The position numbers and the translations under genes are program-made. From CAWKGC01 sp963849005 (GTDB lineage Bacteria; Pseudomonadota; Gammaproteobacteria; Burkholderiales; Usitatibacteraceae), in the NCBI GenBank assembly GCA_963849005.1, contig CAWKGC010000011.1, forward strand, positions 1-24,252: a stretch of 24,252 nucleotides of DNA. The letters are read 5' to 3'. Positions 9,163 to 18,191 of the stretch are shown here, one piece after another. The notes beneath the pieces are model-generated. The model was not told where the DNA came from, made no database searches, and was given only the letters and a program-made list of their open reading frames with translations. The stretch's first letter is position 1, and the number at the start of each line of letters is the position of its first letter.

Positions 9163-9176
9163 GCTAGGCTGAATCG
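9163..9176 (+). promoter_or_regulatory. Extended -10-like box immediately upstream of a GTG start
   Basis: TGCTAGGCT (hexamer TAGGCT at 9165-9170) lies 5 nt before the GTG at 9176. The arrangement matches that of the previous gene, again with no Shine-Dalgarno site, which suggests a leaderless message. No clear -35 is seen. Confidence 0.35.
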
Positions 9177-12100
9177 TGACATCGCGTCCTGGAAGAGGGT
9201 TGAAATCGACTTTGGCCGTGCTGGCGGCGGCAATCCTGCTGTTGCTCGCGGCAAGTTTGCTCGCGTCATTCTGGATCAACCGGGATGCGGGCAAGCGCGA
9301 GATCGACGCCGCCTTCGCGCGCGCGACCGGGGGGTCGGCAACCTACGAGCGCATCGACTTGAATTTCCTGCCGTCGCCCGGCGCGGTCGTCACCCGACCG
9401 CGCATCTCGAAGGCCGGCGTCGTGGAGATGCAGGCAGAATCGATGAGCGTCCGCTTCGACGTCCTCGCGCTCCTCGCCGGGCGCGTGCGCTTGCGAAGCG
9501 TGCAGGTTTCGTCGCCACGCGCGCTGCTGGAGTTTCCCGCGCCGAGGGAAGGCGGCAAGCCCTTCGACGCCGCAGGCATGGAGCAGCAGGTGCGCGCGGC
9601 GCTCGGGCAGGTTGCGCGGCTTGCACCCGACGCCGCGCTGGTCGTCGACGATGGCCGCGTCGATGTCCTGATTGGCGGACGCGCCGCGCTGGAACTGCGC
9701 AAGGTCGATTTCCGCTTCGACTCCGCCTCCGGGAAGCTGGCAGTCGACCTGTCGTGCTCGGGCAATCTCTGGACGCAGTTGAAGCTGGCGGCCTCTCTTT
9801 CCGCGACCGACCTGTCCGGCGAAGGCCGTGCCGAGGTCAGCGGCCTGCGCGCGGGCGATCTCGGTGCCGCGCTCGGCCTCCCCGGGCAATGGCCCGTGGC
9901 CGAGGCGCTCGCCGACGCATCCATGCAATGGAAGATGGCCGGCCTGCGCAACCTGAACGCCAGCGCGAGCGTCGCGTCGCGTGCGGCGGTCTTGCAGGCC
10001 GGCAAGCAACGCGTGCCCATCGAAGGCCTTTCTGCGGAACTGGCTTTCGAATCGGACGACGACTTCACGCGCTGGACCGTTCGGCGCTTGAAGCTGGACG
10101 TCCCTCGGCTCTCCGTCGGCTGGACCTTGACGCAGCGCGCGGATGCGGCGGAACTGCAGCTGGACGCAAGCGACAGCGACATCGTGACGCTTCGCGAACT
10201 CGACCGGCTCGATTTGCTGGCCCAAGGCAGCGGGCGTGCGCGCCTCGAGACTGGAACGATCAAGGCGCTCCGCCTGCGGACGCGCGCGCCTTCGGTAGAT
10301 CGCTTGTTCGAATTGCCGAACCTGGAGATCCAGGGCGACTTCGAGGACGCGAGGCTGTTCCTTCCGGACTACGCGCTGGCACTGGAAGGGGTGCGCGCGA
10401 GCGTCATGACGTCGGGGGGCAGCTGGGCGATGGAAAAAGTCGAGGCGCGGCTGGGCAGGACGTCGATGCGCGAAGGGAGGCTCGCGGGGAAATTTTCCGT
10501 GGTCCCGCAGCCGCTGCATGTCGACGCGCAATTGAGGGTCGACCTGGCCGAGGCGCACGAACTGGCGAAACGGCTCGTGCGGGAACCGCAGGCGCGCGCG
10601 CAGCTGGAGCGCATCCGGGAAGTTCAAGGGACGGCGCAATTGCGCATGGTGCTGGGAGAGACGCTGGAAAGGCTGGAGCCCGATCTGGAAATCGCCTCCA
10701 TCCAGCTGGCCGCCAGGCATTCGGCGGTGGCGCTGCCGATCCGCATTTCTTCGGGAAAGCTGGGCTACAGGAAACGCGAGTTGCGCTTCGATGCGGTGGA
10801 CGGCGCGCTCGGCAGCTCCACGTTCGCGGGAGCGACCGGGCGGCTGCAGCTCGCCGGTCCCGGCCGGATCGATTTGCGGCGCGCGGACGCCGAGCTGGCG
10901 TTGGACGAATTGTTCGCCTCCTTGAAGGGCAGGGAGGACCTTGCCGCACTCAAGCCGCTGCGCGCGCTTGGCGGTGCGGCGTCGGTGTCGCTCACGCAAC
11001 TCGACGCAAGCCTTGGCGAACCCGGCACTCTCCAATTCCGCGCCTCCGTGCTCCCGCGGCGACTGTCGATCGACATGCCCGGGTTCTTTCCGCCGGTGAT
11101 GCTCGACGGCGGAGAAGTCCTCGTCACGCAGAAGGACCTGGAGTTCCAGTCGGTCAAGGCGACCAGCCTGGACGCCGCGCTCACGCTCACCGGCCGGGCC
11201 GAGGACTACCGCAACGGCGCGTCGGCGCTGCGGGGGAAAGCCGACGGCGCGGTCGGCGCGCAGGCGCTGCAATGGGCGGAGCAGCGCGCCGGGATTGCGC
11301 GCGAGTTCCATCTCGTTCCTCCCTTGGCCATCGAGAGCGTCGAGGCGAACTGGGTGCGCGGCGGCGACATGTCCGCCAGCGGCAGGCTCGATTTCGCCGG
11401 CGGGCCGGTTGTCCGGTTTGCGGCAGCGCGTGCCGGCGAGCGCCTCGATGTCCGCAACCTCAGCGTGCGCGACGCGGCGTCCGATGCGACGTTCTCGGGC
11501 AGCTTCTCGGGCACGCGCGCGCAGGCCGGCTTCAAGGGCAAGCTCCTTGCATCGACCGTTCACCGGATCTTCTCCCACCAACGGTTCGAAGGCGTCGAGA
11601 TCGAGGGCGACCTGCAGGCGCGGGGCGACCTGGAGGATGCGCTGAACGCGTCGGTGACGGGCAGCCTGCGCGGCTCCGGGGTGCCGATGCCGGGGGACTT
11701 GGCGCATCCCGTCATGCTGGAGCGGTTCTCGGTCACAGCCGAAGGGGACACGCTCAGGATCGAATCGGCGAAGCTCGAGAGCGACGGCAATCGCGTCGAT
11801 CTCAGCGGGCAGGTCAAGCGGGAACCGGGCGGCTACGCGGTCGACATCGACGTCCGCGGCGATGAAATCACCATTCGCGATTCGGCTTCGGAGGGCGACG
11901 AAGAACGCGCGCGCAGGGAGATTCCGGAATCGGGCAAGCTGCTGGATCGGCTCGCTGCCACGCAGGTCAGCGGGCGGATCGCGGTGGACTTCCGCAAAGT
12001 CCGTTTCGGCAAGTTCGAGATCGCGCCGCTGGTCGCTGTCGGCCGGCACTATGCACCGGCGCGCGGACCTGCAGATCACGCAGGCGGCGCTGTGCGGCAT

Positions 12101-12823
12101 TTCCATGGAGGGCACGGCGACCTTGCTTCACAAGGGCGTGTCGTTGCAGGCGACGCTCGTTGCGCGCGACCAGCCGATCGGCGATTCCGCCTGACTGCCT
12201 GACCGACCGCCATGTGCGCATGTCCGGCAACTTCGATTTCGACGCGCAGTTGAGCGCGGAAGGCGAGATCCACGGTATCGCGCGCGCGCTGCGCGGCAAC
12301 TTCTCGCTTGCGGCGCGCAATGGCCGCATCCAGCAGTCCGACACCCTGGACACAGTGTTCGGGACCCTCAATGTCACGAGCCTGGCGGCGGGCAGATCTG
12401 CCGAACCTGAGACAGTCCGGCATGGGCTACTCCACGGCCAGGATGCGCGGGACGGTCGACGGCACCCGTATCGCGGTCGACGAATTCGCCCTGAATGCGG
12501 ACAGCGTCACGGTTGCGGCGCAAGGCAGCATGGACTTCGCGAAAGATCGCATCGAGGCAACCGTGCTGGTCGCGCCGCTGCCCCGGGTCAACTGGATCGT
12601 GAGCAAGATCCCGATCCTGGGGCGGATCTTCGGCACGACGGTGCTGGCGATGCCGGTGCGGGTAAGCGGAACGCTCGACAGCCCGGTCGTAGTCCCTCTT
12701 GGCCCGGAGGCGGTCGCGGAGCGCTTCACGAGCATCCTGTCGAACACCCTCACGCTGCCCGGGGCGATCGTCCGGGTGGTCCCGGGCGTCGACCAGCGCA
12801 GCGGGCCTGCGCCGCCCCGTTGA
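9176..12823 (+). pseudogene. Large AsmA-like envelope protein, broken by three frameshifts near its 3' end
   Basis: Gene for a protein of about 1,200 residues with one N-terminal membrane anchor (about 12-34, LAVLAAAILLLLAASLLASF) and a long periplasmic beta-rich region of AsmA/TamB-like character, with recurrent ALLAGRVRLRSVQVSSPR-like segments. Proteins of this kind are implicated in outer-membrane lipid transport or assembly. The first frame is open to 12202 but loses homology after EIAPLVA near 12040. The conserved AsmA C-terminal region then continues in two other frames (ADLQITQAALCGISMEGTA, then CLTDRHVRMSGNFDFDAQ) and returns to the first frame at about 12390 (LPNLRQSGMGYSTARMRG), ending at 12823. 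Three one-base insertions near 12045, 12192 and 12390 explain this and together restore the frame. It could be a decaying gene or, more likely, a poor consensus; with the three bases removed a complete protein is obtained. GTG start. Confidence 0.85.
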
Positions 12824-12838
12824 TCGGGGCCGGTGACC

Positions 12839-14914
12839 TCAGGCGCCGACCTTGAAGGCGCTGCGGCGCCCGGAACGGTGCTGCGCGGCCATCGTTTCGA
12901 ACGCCTGCTCCAGCGCCCTTGCCGTGGCCGCCGTGTCGAACAGCGCGCTCGCGCGCCCTTCGCTTTCGAGATACGCGCGATGGCGCGCCAGCGCCGCCCG
13001 GTCGCCGGCCAGTTCGATTGCCTTCGCGACGTAGGCCGCGACATCCGGGACGATCATTTCGGGCAAGCCCGCGGCGGTGAGCAGGCTCGCCGCGACCCGG
13101 CCCGCGAAAGTCTCGCCGCACCACGTAAGCACCGGGCAGCCGCCCCACAGCGCGTCGCTCGCGGTCGTGTGGGCGTTGTAAGGCCAGGTGTCGAGGAACA
13201 GGTCGGCGTGGCGGTAGAGCGCCTGGTAATCCGGATTCGGGCGAAACGGCGCGAAGACGAGGCGCGCCGGGTCGATGCCGCGCGCGGCCACTGAAAGGCG
13301 CAGGTTTTCGATCATCGGGTCCGCTTCGCCGCGCGAGAGCAGCCACAGGACGGACTCCGGCACCGCAGCCAGGATGCGCGCCCATGCATCGAGCACCGGG
13401 GGATTGATCTTGTAGCTCGCGTTGAACGAGCAGAACACGACTCCGGCATCGGGCAGGCCCACGGCAGGGCGGGCGAGGGCGGCGCCGGTGACGCGTTCCC
13501 GGTCGTTGACCTGGTAGGAGTGCGGCAACTGCACGATCGTCTCGGCATAGTCGACCTCATGCGCGAACGGCGTGACGATTTCGTCGCCGATGACGTAGTC
13601 GATGAAGCTCGCGCCCATCGTCCCCGGGTAGCCGAGGTACTGCGCCTGTATCGGCGCGGGGCGCAATGCCACCACTCCGGTGGGGGCCCCGTCGGTGTAG
13701 CCCTTGAGGTCGATGAGGATGTCGATGCCGTCGGCGCGGATGCGCTGGGCGAGCGCTTCGTCGCGCCGCCCGCGCGCGTCGGTGAACTTGTCGAACCCGG
13801 CGATGAGCCTCGCGCGGAGCGCGCTGCCGTCGTCGATCCCGGTCGAATAACCGAAGACCTCGAACCGGCGCCGGTCGTGCAGGCCGAACAGCCCGGCCAT
13901 CAGCAGCGCCGTCGGGTGCTGGTGGAAGTCGGAGGACAGGTAACCGATCTTCAGGCGCCCGCTGGACAGCGCGCGGGGCTTGGGGTCGGGCGGCGCGGCA
14001 GCGAACAGCGTGCTCCAGTTGGTGGCGCAGCGGCGCTGTTCCATGCGCGAAGAGGGATCGCTCAGGAAAGAAAACGGCGTGAGCAAGGGTTGGCCGCGCG
14101 CGACGCCAGCCCGGATGGCCGCTTGCAGCGCGGGCAGTCCGCGCCAGTCGGCAAGGCGCTTCTTCAGGTCGACGAGCTGCGAAAGTACCGCGCCATCGCC
14201 CGGGTCGAGCCGGTGCGCCTTCTCGAATTCGCGGCGCGCGGAGACGAGCTCGCCCCGCGACTCGTCATGCTGGGCCAATTGGCGGTGGAGGATCGCCGCG
14301 CCCGGATTTTTCGCCAGCGCGGCTTCGAGCGTCTTGCGCGCCGCCTTCGCCTGTCCGGCGGCGTCCTGCAGATGTGCCTTGAAGCCGGCGAACGGTATTT
14401 CCGCGGGCGCAAGGCTCGCCGCTTTCGATGCCGCCTCCAATGCCTCGAGCAGCCGGCCCTGCGGCTCGAGCACCAGCGCGAGGTTGTACCAGGCCTGCGC
14501 ATGGGCCGGCGCGATCGCGATGGCCTGCCGCGCCGAGCGCTCCGCGTCCTCGAAGCGGCCGAGCTGCAGCTCGGATGCGGCGAGGTTGCTCCAGATCTCG
14601 GGCTGCTTCGGCCCGCGCTTCGCCGCTTCCTTGAGCGCGTTGATCGCCGCCTCCGGCCGGCCGGCAGCGGCCAGCGCGAGCGCGAGATTGGCCCAGGGCT
14701 CGGGCGGCGCCGGGTCGATCGCGATCGACTTCCTGATGCGCTCGACCGCGCCGGAATGATCGCCGACCTGGTGCGCGGCGACGCCGGAATAGTGGAGCGC
14801 CGGCGCGTGACCGGGCTCTTCGGCGAGGATCGCGAGGTAGCCATGGAACGCTTCCCGCAGCTTGCCCTGCTGGTGCAGTCGAAGCGCGTTCTCGAAGGCG
14901 GCGGCGTGGTCCAT
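12839..14914 (-). CDS. TPR-repeat protein with SPINDLY/O-GlcNAc-transferase-like (GT41) catalytic domain
   Basis: Predicted glycosyltransferase of 691 residues. Residues about 1-260 are tandem tetratricopeptide repeats (recurrent PWANLALALAAAGRPEAAI and WYNLALVLEPQGRLLEALE units). Residues about 310-670 are the OGT/SPY domain: LKIGYLSSDFHQHPTALLM, IDILIDLKGYTDGAPTG, APIQAQYLGYPGTMGA, FCSFNASYKINP, then VFAPFRPNPDYQALYRHADLFLDTWPYNAHTTASDALWGGCPVLT. The last part is the nucleotide-sugar-binding half. The His in FHQHP and the DTxPYNAHTTxSDALW segment are hallmarks of the family. In bacteria such proteins modify unknown protein or surface targets; the acceptor cannot be inferred. It is intact and its stop converges on that of the AsmA-like gene 15 nt away. 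The start at 14914 has no obvious Shine-Dalgarno site. Confidence 0.92.
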   Translation of the reverse strand: MDHAAAFENALRLHQQGKLREAFHGYLAILAEEPGHAPALHYSGVAAHQVGDHSGAVERIRKSIAIDPAPPEPWANLALALAAAGRPEAAINALKEAAKRGPKQPEIWSNLAASELQLGRFEDAERSARQAIAIAPAHAQAWYNLALVLEPQGRLLEALEAASKAASLAPAEIPFAGFKAHLQDAAGQAKAARKTLEAALAKNPGAAILHRQLAQHDESRGELVSARREFEKAHRLDPGDGAVLSQLVDLKKRLADWRGLPALQAAIRAGVARGQPLLTPFSFLSDPSSRMEQRRCATNWSTLFAAAPPDPKPRALSSGRLKIGYLSSDFHQHPTALLMAGLFGLHDRRRFEVFGYSTGIDDGSALRARLIAGFDKFTDARGRRDEALAQRIRADGIDILIDLKGYTDGAPTGVVALRPAPIQAQYLGYPGTMGASFIDYVIGDEIVTPFAHEVDYAETIVQLPHSYQVNDRERVTGAALARPAVGLPDAGVVFCSFNASYKINPPVLDAWARILAAVPESVLWLLSRGEADPMIENLRLSVAARGIDPARLVFAPFRPNPDYQALYRHADLFLDTWPYNAHTTASDALWGGCPVLTWCGETFAGRVAASLLTAAGLPEMIVPDVAAYVAKAIELAGDRAALARHRAYLESEGRASALFDTAATARALEQAFETMAAQHRSGRRSAFKVGA

Positions 14915-15038
14915 GGGCGCGAAGGCGAATGCGGGCGGGAAAGGCGCGCAGTCTAACCCACGGGATGCAAGAAACGATAGGCGCCCGGGTCTCGCGCCTT
15001 GCCGCGTGCGGTGGCGGCCTGCGGCGAAATCGCCCGCT
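14915..15038 (-). promoter_or_regulatory. Upstream region of the TPR glycosyltransferase gene
   Basis: This 124-nt gap between the kinase-BON stop and the glycosyltransferase start holds no ORF of note. On the minus strand a TTAGACT element (about 14950-14956) is a possible -10 box, some 30 nt before the start codon. No convincing -35 or terminator was seen. Confidence 0.25.
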
Positions 15039-15875
15039 TCAGCCGTGGCGCCGGTAGCGCGAAGCTGCCGAATCGGCGGCCTTGAGCTGGTTGTCGACGC
15101 TGTTGACGCCCTCGACCGCTGCCGCGACTTTCGCCGCGGCGCCGGACTCGGCCTGGGTGCCGACCACGCCCGAGAGCTTCACGCCGCCCGCGCTGCATTC
15201 GATGGTGATATCGGTGGCGGCGGTGCCGGGGTCGCGGCGAAGCGCCGAGCGGACCGACCATTCCAGGGCGAGGTTCTCGACCAGCCGCAACGACTCCGGG
15301 GTTTCCTGGAAGCACTTCTTCTTCAACAGGCACTCGGCTTCCTCGACGCATTCCTCGACGGACATGCGCTCGGTGCTGAGGACCACGTCGTAGTTCTCCG
15401 GATCGCGCCAGTTCACGCCGAAGTGGCGCTTCGTGATCGCGGTGTGCGCTTCCTCGGAGAGCTGGATCTCGTTCTCGACGGTCTCGCGGTTGTCGGTCGC
15501 GAGGCGCTGCATCATGCGCTGGATGCGCGTCTCGAGCGGCGCGCAGACCCGGACGCGTATCACGTGGGGAATGTTGCGCAGCAGGTGCACCGCGCCCCAG
15601 CCGCGAATGACGACCGTCGCGTCGTCGCGAAGGAAGCGGAAGGTTTCGTCGGCCGTGAAGATCGACAGGCTCGTCTTGTCGGTGGTGAGGCGTTCCCAGA
15701 GGCCCGACTTGCCGTCGAGGAAGCGCTCGACATGGCTCTTGCGAAGCCGCATCTTGTTGGCGATCGGCTCGATGATCTCGTGATAGACCACGCGGCGGCC
15801 GGTGCGATCGGCTATTCCCGCGGCGACGTCCTTGCCGAGGGAGCCCATTTCGCGAGTCATGGCGATAAGCGGCAT
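15039..15875 (-). CDS. Cytidylate-kinase-like protein with C-terminal BON domain
   Basis: Fusion protein of 278 residues. Residues about 1-195 resemble the cytidylate-kinase-like family: the N-terminal MTREMGSLGKDVAAGIA contains a P-loop-like GSLGK (11-15), followed by VVIRGWGAVHLLRNIPHVIRV and RMMQRLATDNRETVE, where a lid/NMP-binding region is expected. Residues about 205-265 are a BON domain (LEWSVRSALRRDPGTAATDI ... GGVKLSGVVGT ... AAAVEGVNSVDNQL). BON domains usually occur in secreted or membrane proteins and bind phospholipid, but no signal peptide is present here. Both the kinase substrate and the role of the fusion are unknown. Its start lies 12 nt after the corrected stop of the chemotaxis receptor, so it is probably in the same operon. 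The start at 15875 fits the family N-terminus; Shine-Dalgarno is weak (GGGAA). Confidence 0.85.
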   Translation of the reverse strand: MPLIAMTREMGSLGKDVAAGIADRTGRRVVYHEIIEPIANKMRLRKSHVERFLDGKSGLWERLTTDKTSLSIFTADETFRFLRDDATVVIRGWGAVHLLRNIPHVIRVRVCAPLETRIQRMMQRLATDNRETVENEIQLSEEAHTAITKRHFGVNWRDPENYDVVLSTERMSVEECVEEAECLLKKKCFQETPESLRLVENLALEWSVRSALRRDPGTAATDITIECSAGGVKLSGVVGTQAESGAAAKVAAAVEGVNSVDNQLKAADSAASRYRRHG

Positions 15876-15887
15876 GCCGGTTCCCGC

Positions 15888-17577
15888 CTAGAATTCTTTC
15901 CAGTCATCGGCATCGCCGGCCGTGAGCGCCGGCGCCTTGCGCTGGGCCACTGCCGGCCTTTCCGCGGCCCGCGGGATCGCCGGCGCCTGCTGGGCGACCG
16001 CCAGCGGCCATCGGTTGCGTTTCGTCCGCGCCATCCACGACGCGGAACTGCTGGACGGCGTGGGCCAGCCCGGACGCCTGCTGCGCCATGCTGGTTGCGG
16101 CGGCGGTGGCCTGCTCCACCAGCGCGGCGTTCATCTGCACCACGTTGTCCATCTGCGTGATGGCCTTGTTGATCTGTTCCACGCCGGAGCTCTGTTCGTG
16201 GCTCGCGGCGGCAATCTCGGTCATGATCTCGGCGACCTTGCGGACCGAGCCGACGAGCTCGTCCATGGTCTTGCCCGCCTGGTCGACGAGCCGCGCGCCG
16301 GCCTCGATGCGGTCCACTGAGTTTTCGATGAGGCCGCGGATCTCCTTGGCCGACGCCGCCGAGCGCTGCGACAGGCTGCGCACCTCGGAGGCGACGACCG
16401 CGAAGCCGCGACCCTGCTCCCCGGCGCGCGCCGCCTCGACCGCGGCATTGAGCGCGAGGATGTTGGTCTGGAACGAGATGCCGTCGATCACCGCGATGAT
16501 GTCGGAGATCTTCTTCGAGGAAGTGCTCACCTCCTGCATCGTGGTGACGACCTTGCTCACCACCTCGCCGCCCTTTTGCGCGGTGGACGACGCGGTCCCG
16601 GCGAGCTGGCTCGCCTGCTTTGCGTGGTCGGCGTTCTGGCGCACGGTCGCGGTGAATTCCTCGAGCGTGGACGCGGTCTCCTCGAGCGAGCTCGCGTGCG
16701 CCTCGGTGCGGCTGGAAAGCTGCTGGTTGCCCGCGGCGACCTCGCCGGCGCCCACGGCGATGGCTTCGGCCCCGCCGCGGATCTGCGTGACCATGCGGCC
16801 CAGGCCGTCGTTCATTTCGCGCAACGCCGCAAGCAGTTCCGCGGCCTCGTCGTTGCCCGTGATCTCGATGCGCGAGGTCAGGTCGCCGGCGGCCACGCGG
16901 CGCGTGACCTCCACCGCTTCGCCCAGCGGAACCGTGATGCTGCGGATCGTGGCCCAGGCGAGCAGCCCCGCGAGCACCAGCACGATCGCCTCGACCACGT
17001 AGACCGTCGCCGCCAGCCGGTCCCCGGTGACGATCGCGCTCCGCGTCGCCTCCTCGTTGGCGGCCTTCTGCAACTCGATCAGGCGGTTCAACTCCGCCAG
17101 CGCCTTCTGGATGGTCGGGTCGACTTCCTTCATGAGGACCTGGGCCGCCTCCTCGTTGCGGAAGCTGGTGGACAGCCCGAGGGCCTGCGCGAAGGGCTTG
17201 TCGAGGTCCTTGTCGAGCTTGTTGAGGGTGTCGAGGATCGCCTTCTCGGCCGGGAGCGTGGCGAGCTGCGTCATCCTGGCGCGAGCCTCGTCGTAGTTCT
17301 TCCCGAGCTCGCGCGCGCGGTCCTCGTCGCCCTGCATCGCCTTGATGTCGGAATGCAGGCCGATGTTGCGCATCACGGCGGATTGCTCGAGCGCGAGCGC
17401 CTTCATCTGGGCGGCGAGCGCCTCCTTGGCGCTGGCCGCGGCCACGACCGCGGCGACGTCCTCGCGGCTCTTCTTGCCGAGCGCGGTGCCGCCGACGGAA
17501 ACCACCATCATTGCCGCGAGGATCGACCCGAAGCCCAACGTGAGCCGCGTGCCGATCTTCATCTTGCGCAGGATCAT
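15888..17577 (-). CDS. Methyl-accepting chemotaxis protein with 4-helix-bundle sensor, one frameshift near the 3' end
   Basis: Transmembrane chemoreceptor. Residues about 12-32 are TM1, about 35-188 a periplasmic helical 4HB-type sensor, about 190-211 TM2 and about 212-265 HAMP. The cytoplasmic methylation helices flank the highly conserved signalling tip (about 366-400, ISFQTNILALNAAVEAARAG and GRGFAVVASEVRSLSQRS), where CheA and CheW bind. In the uncorrected frame the protein ends at 15904 with an unlikely Gly/Arg-rich tail. One base fewer between about 15990 and 16016 gives a Pro/Ala-rich linker and the terminal DDWKEF, stopping at 15888. That is the normal end of receptors carrying an xWxxF tether for CheR/CheB, so the corrected 562-residue form is preferred. 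The corrected stop leaves 12 nt before the next gene, the same gap as that separating it from the Cache gene upstream. Confidence 0.92.
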
Positions 17578-17589
17578 GGAAGCCCGGGC

Positions 17590-18057
17590 CTACTTGTAGA
17601 TGCCGCAGCCGACGATCATGTCCTCGTAGCGCACGAGGTACATCGACTTGGGCTCGATGGCGCGCGTGACCGGGTTCATGAACTTGTAGTCCTGCCAGCC
17701 CTTGGCGCCGGGCTTGGCCATCATTTCCACGCGTTCCTTGACGAAGTACTTGCCGTCGTTGTCGCGCAGGTCGATCACGTCCTTGCCGATCATCTTCTCA
17801 TTGGCGCCGTGCGCGAGCACCTTGCCCTTGGTGTCGTAGACGACGACATAGAGGTCGCGGTCGGTGTAGCCGCCGGTCTTGCTGTTGAAGTCGGCGAACG
17901 CCTTGTCGCGGCCGGCCTTCTTGATATGGGCAATGGCCTTGTCCACCATCGTGGTGGCTTCGGCGGCCGTGCCCTTGGACTTGTCCTGGGCGAGCGCCCC
18001 GGCAGGGGCGAGCGCCAGCAGCAGGGCCGCGAAGGCGGCCAAAAAGATGCGGTTCAT
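17590..18057 (-). CDS. Secreted single Cache domain protein
   Basis: Periplasmic protein of 155 residues with a signal peptide (about 1-23, MNRIFLAAFAALLLALAPAG then ALAQ). The mature part is one small Cache (sCache_2-like) domain: TMVDKAIAHIKKAGRDKAFADFN, YVVVYDTKGKVLAHGANEKMIGKD, YFVKERVEMM, the aromatic WQDYKFMNP and the closing MYLVRYEDMIVGCGIYK. Cache domains bind small ligands and normally sit inside receptors; here it is a free protein encoded 12 nt upstream of a chemoreceptor. It could deliver a ligand to that receptor, or sense one through it, which is inference. A longer open frame extends to 18111, but the ATG at 18057 is preferred because it starts the signal peptide and follows a good Shine-Dalgarno site. 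Confidence 0.88.
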   Translation of the reverse strand: MNRIFLAAFAALLLALAPAGALAQDKSKGTAAEATTMVDKAIAHIKKAGRDKAFADFNSKTGGYTDRDLYVVVYDTKGKVLAHGANEKMIGKDVIDLRDNDGKYFVKERVEMMAKPGAKGWQDYKFMNPVTRAIEPKSMYLVRYEDMIVGCGIYK

Positions 18058-18061
18058 GCCT

Positions 18062-18069
18062 GGTCTCCT
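18062..18069 (-). promoter_or_regulatory. Shine-Dalgarno site of the Cache gene
   Basis: On the minus strand AGGAGACC lies 4 nt before ATG 18057. It decides between this start and an upstream in-frame start at 18111. Confidence 0.7.
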
Positions 18070-18133
18070 ATGTGTGGACGCCCCTCGGACTGCGGCGATC
18101 TCGAAGTGCAACTGCGTCGGCAGGATGATGCAA

Positions 18134-18158
18134 TTGCGGCATTCAGTCTGTGCCGCAA
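18134..18158. promoter_or_regulatory. Inverted repeat upstream of the Cache-chemoreceptor operon (possible operator)
   Basis: TTGCGGCA (18134-18141) and TGCCGCAA (18151-18158) are perfect 8-bp arms with a 9-nt spacer. They lie about 75-100 nt upstream of the Cache start, in the 134-nt gap after the duplicated-domain gene. The position suits a regulator-binding site, but a transcript hairpin is also possible. No sigma-28 or sigma-54 promoter was recognised nearby. Confidence 0.4.
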
Positions 18159-18191
18159 GTCACAAATCCCCGCGCCCCGGGGGAAGGAGCT

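Noticed and set aside
13520..14956. Long plus-strand open frame opposite the TPR glycosyltransferase
   Set aside because: The minus-strand protein has complete TPR and GT41 motifs; the plus-strand reading is compositionally an antisense shadow.
18100..18160. Possible sigma-54 promoter (TTGCA with upstream GG) before the Cache gene
   Set aside because: The GG/GC spacing required for -24/-12 is not met; no sigma-28 consensus was found either.
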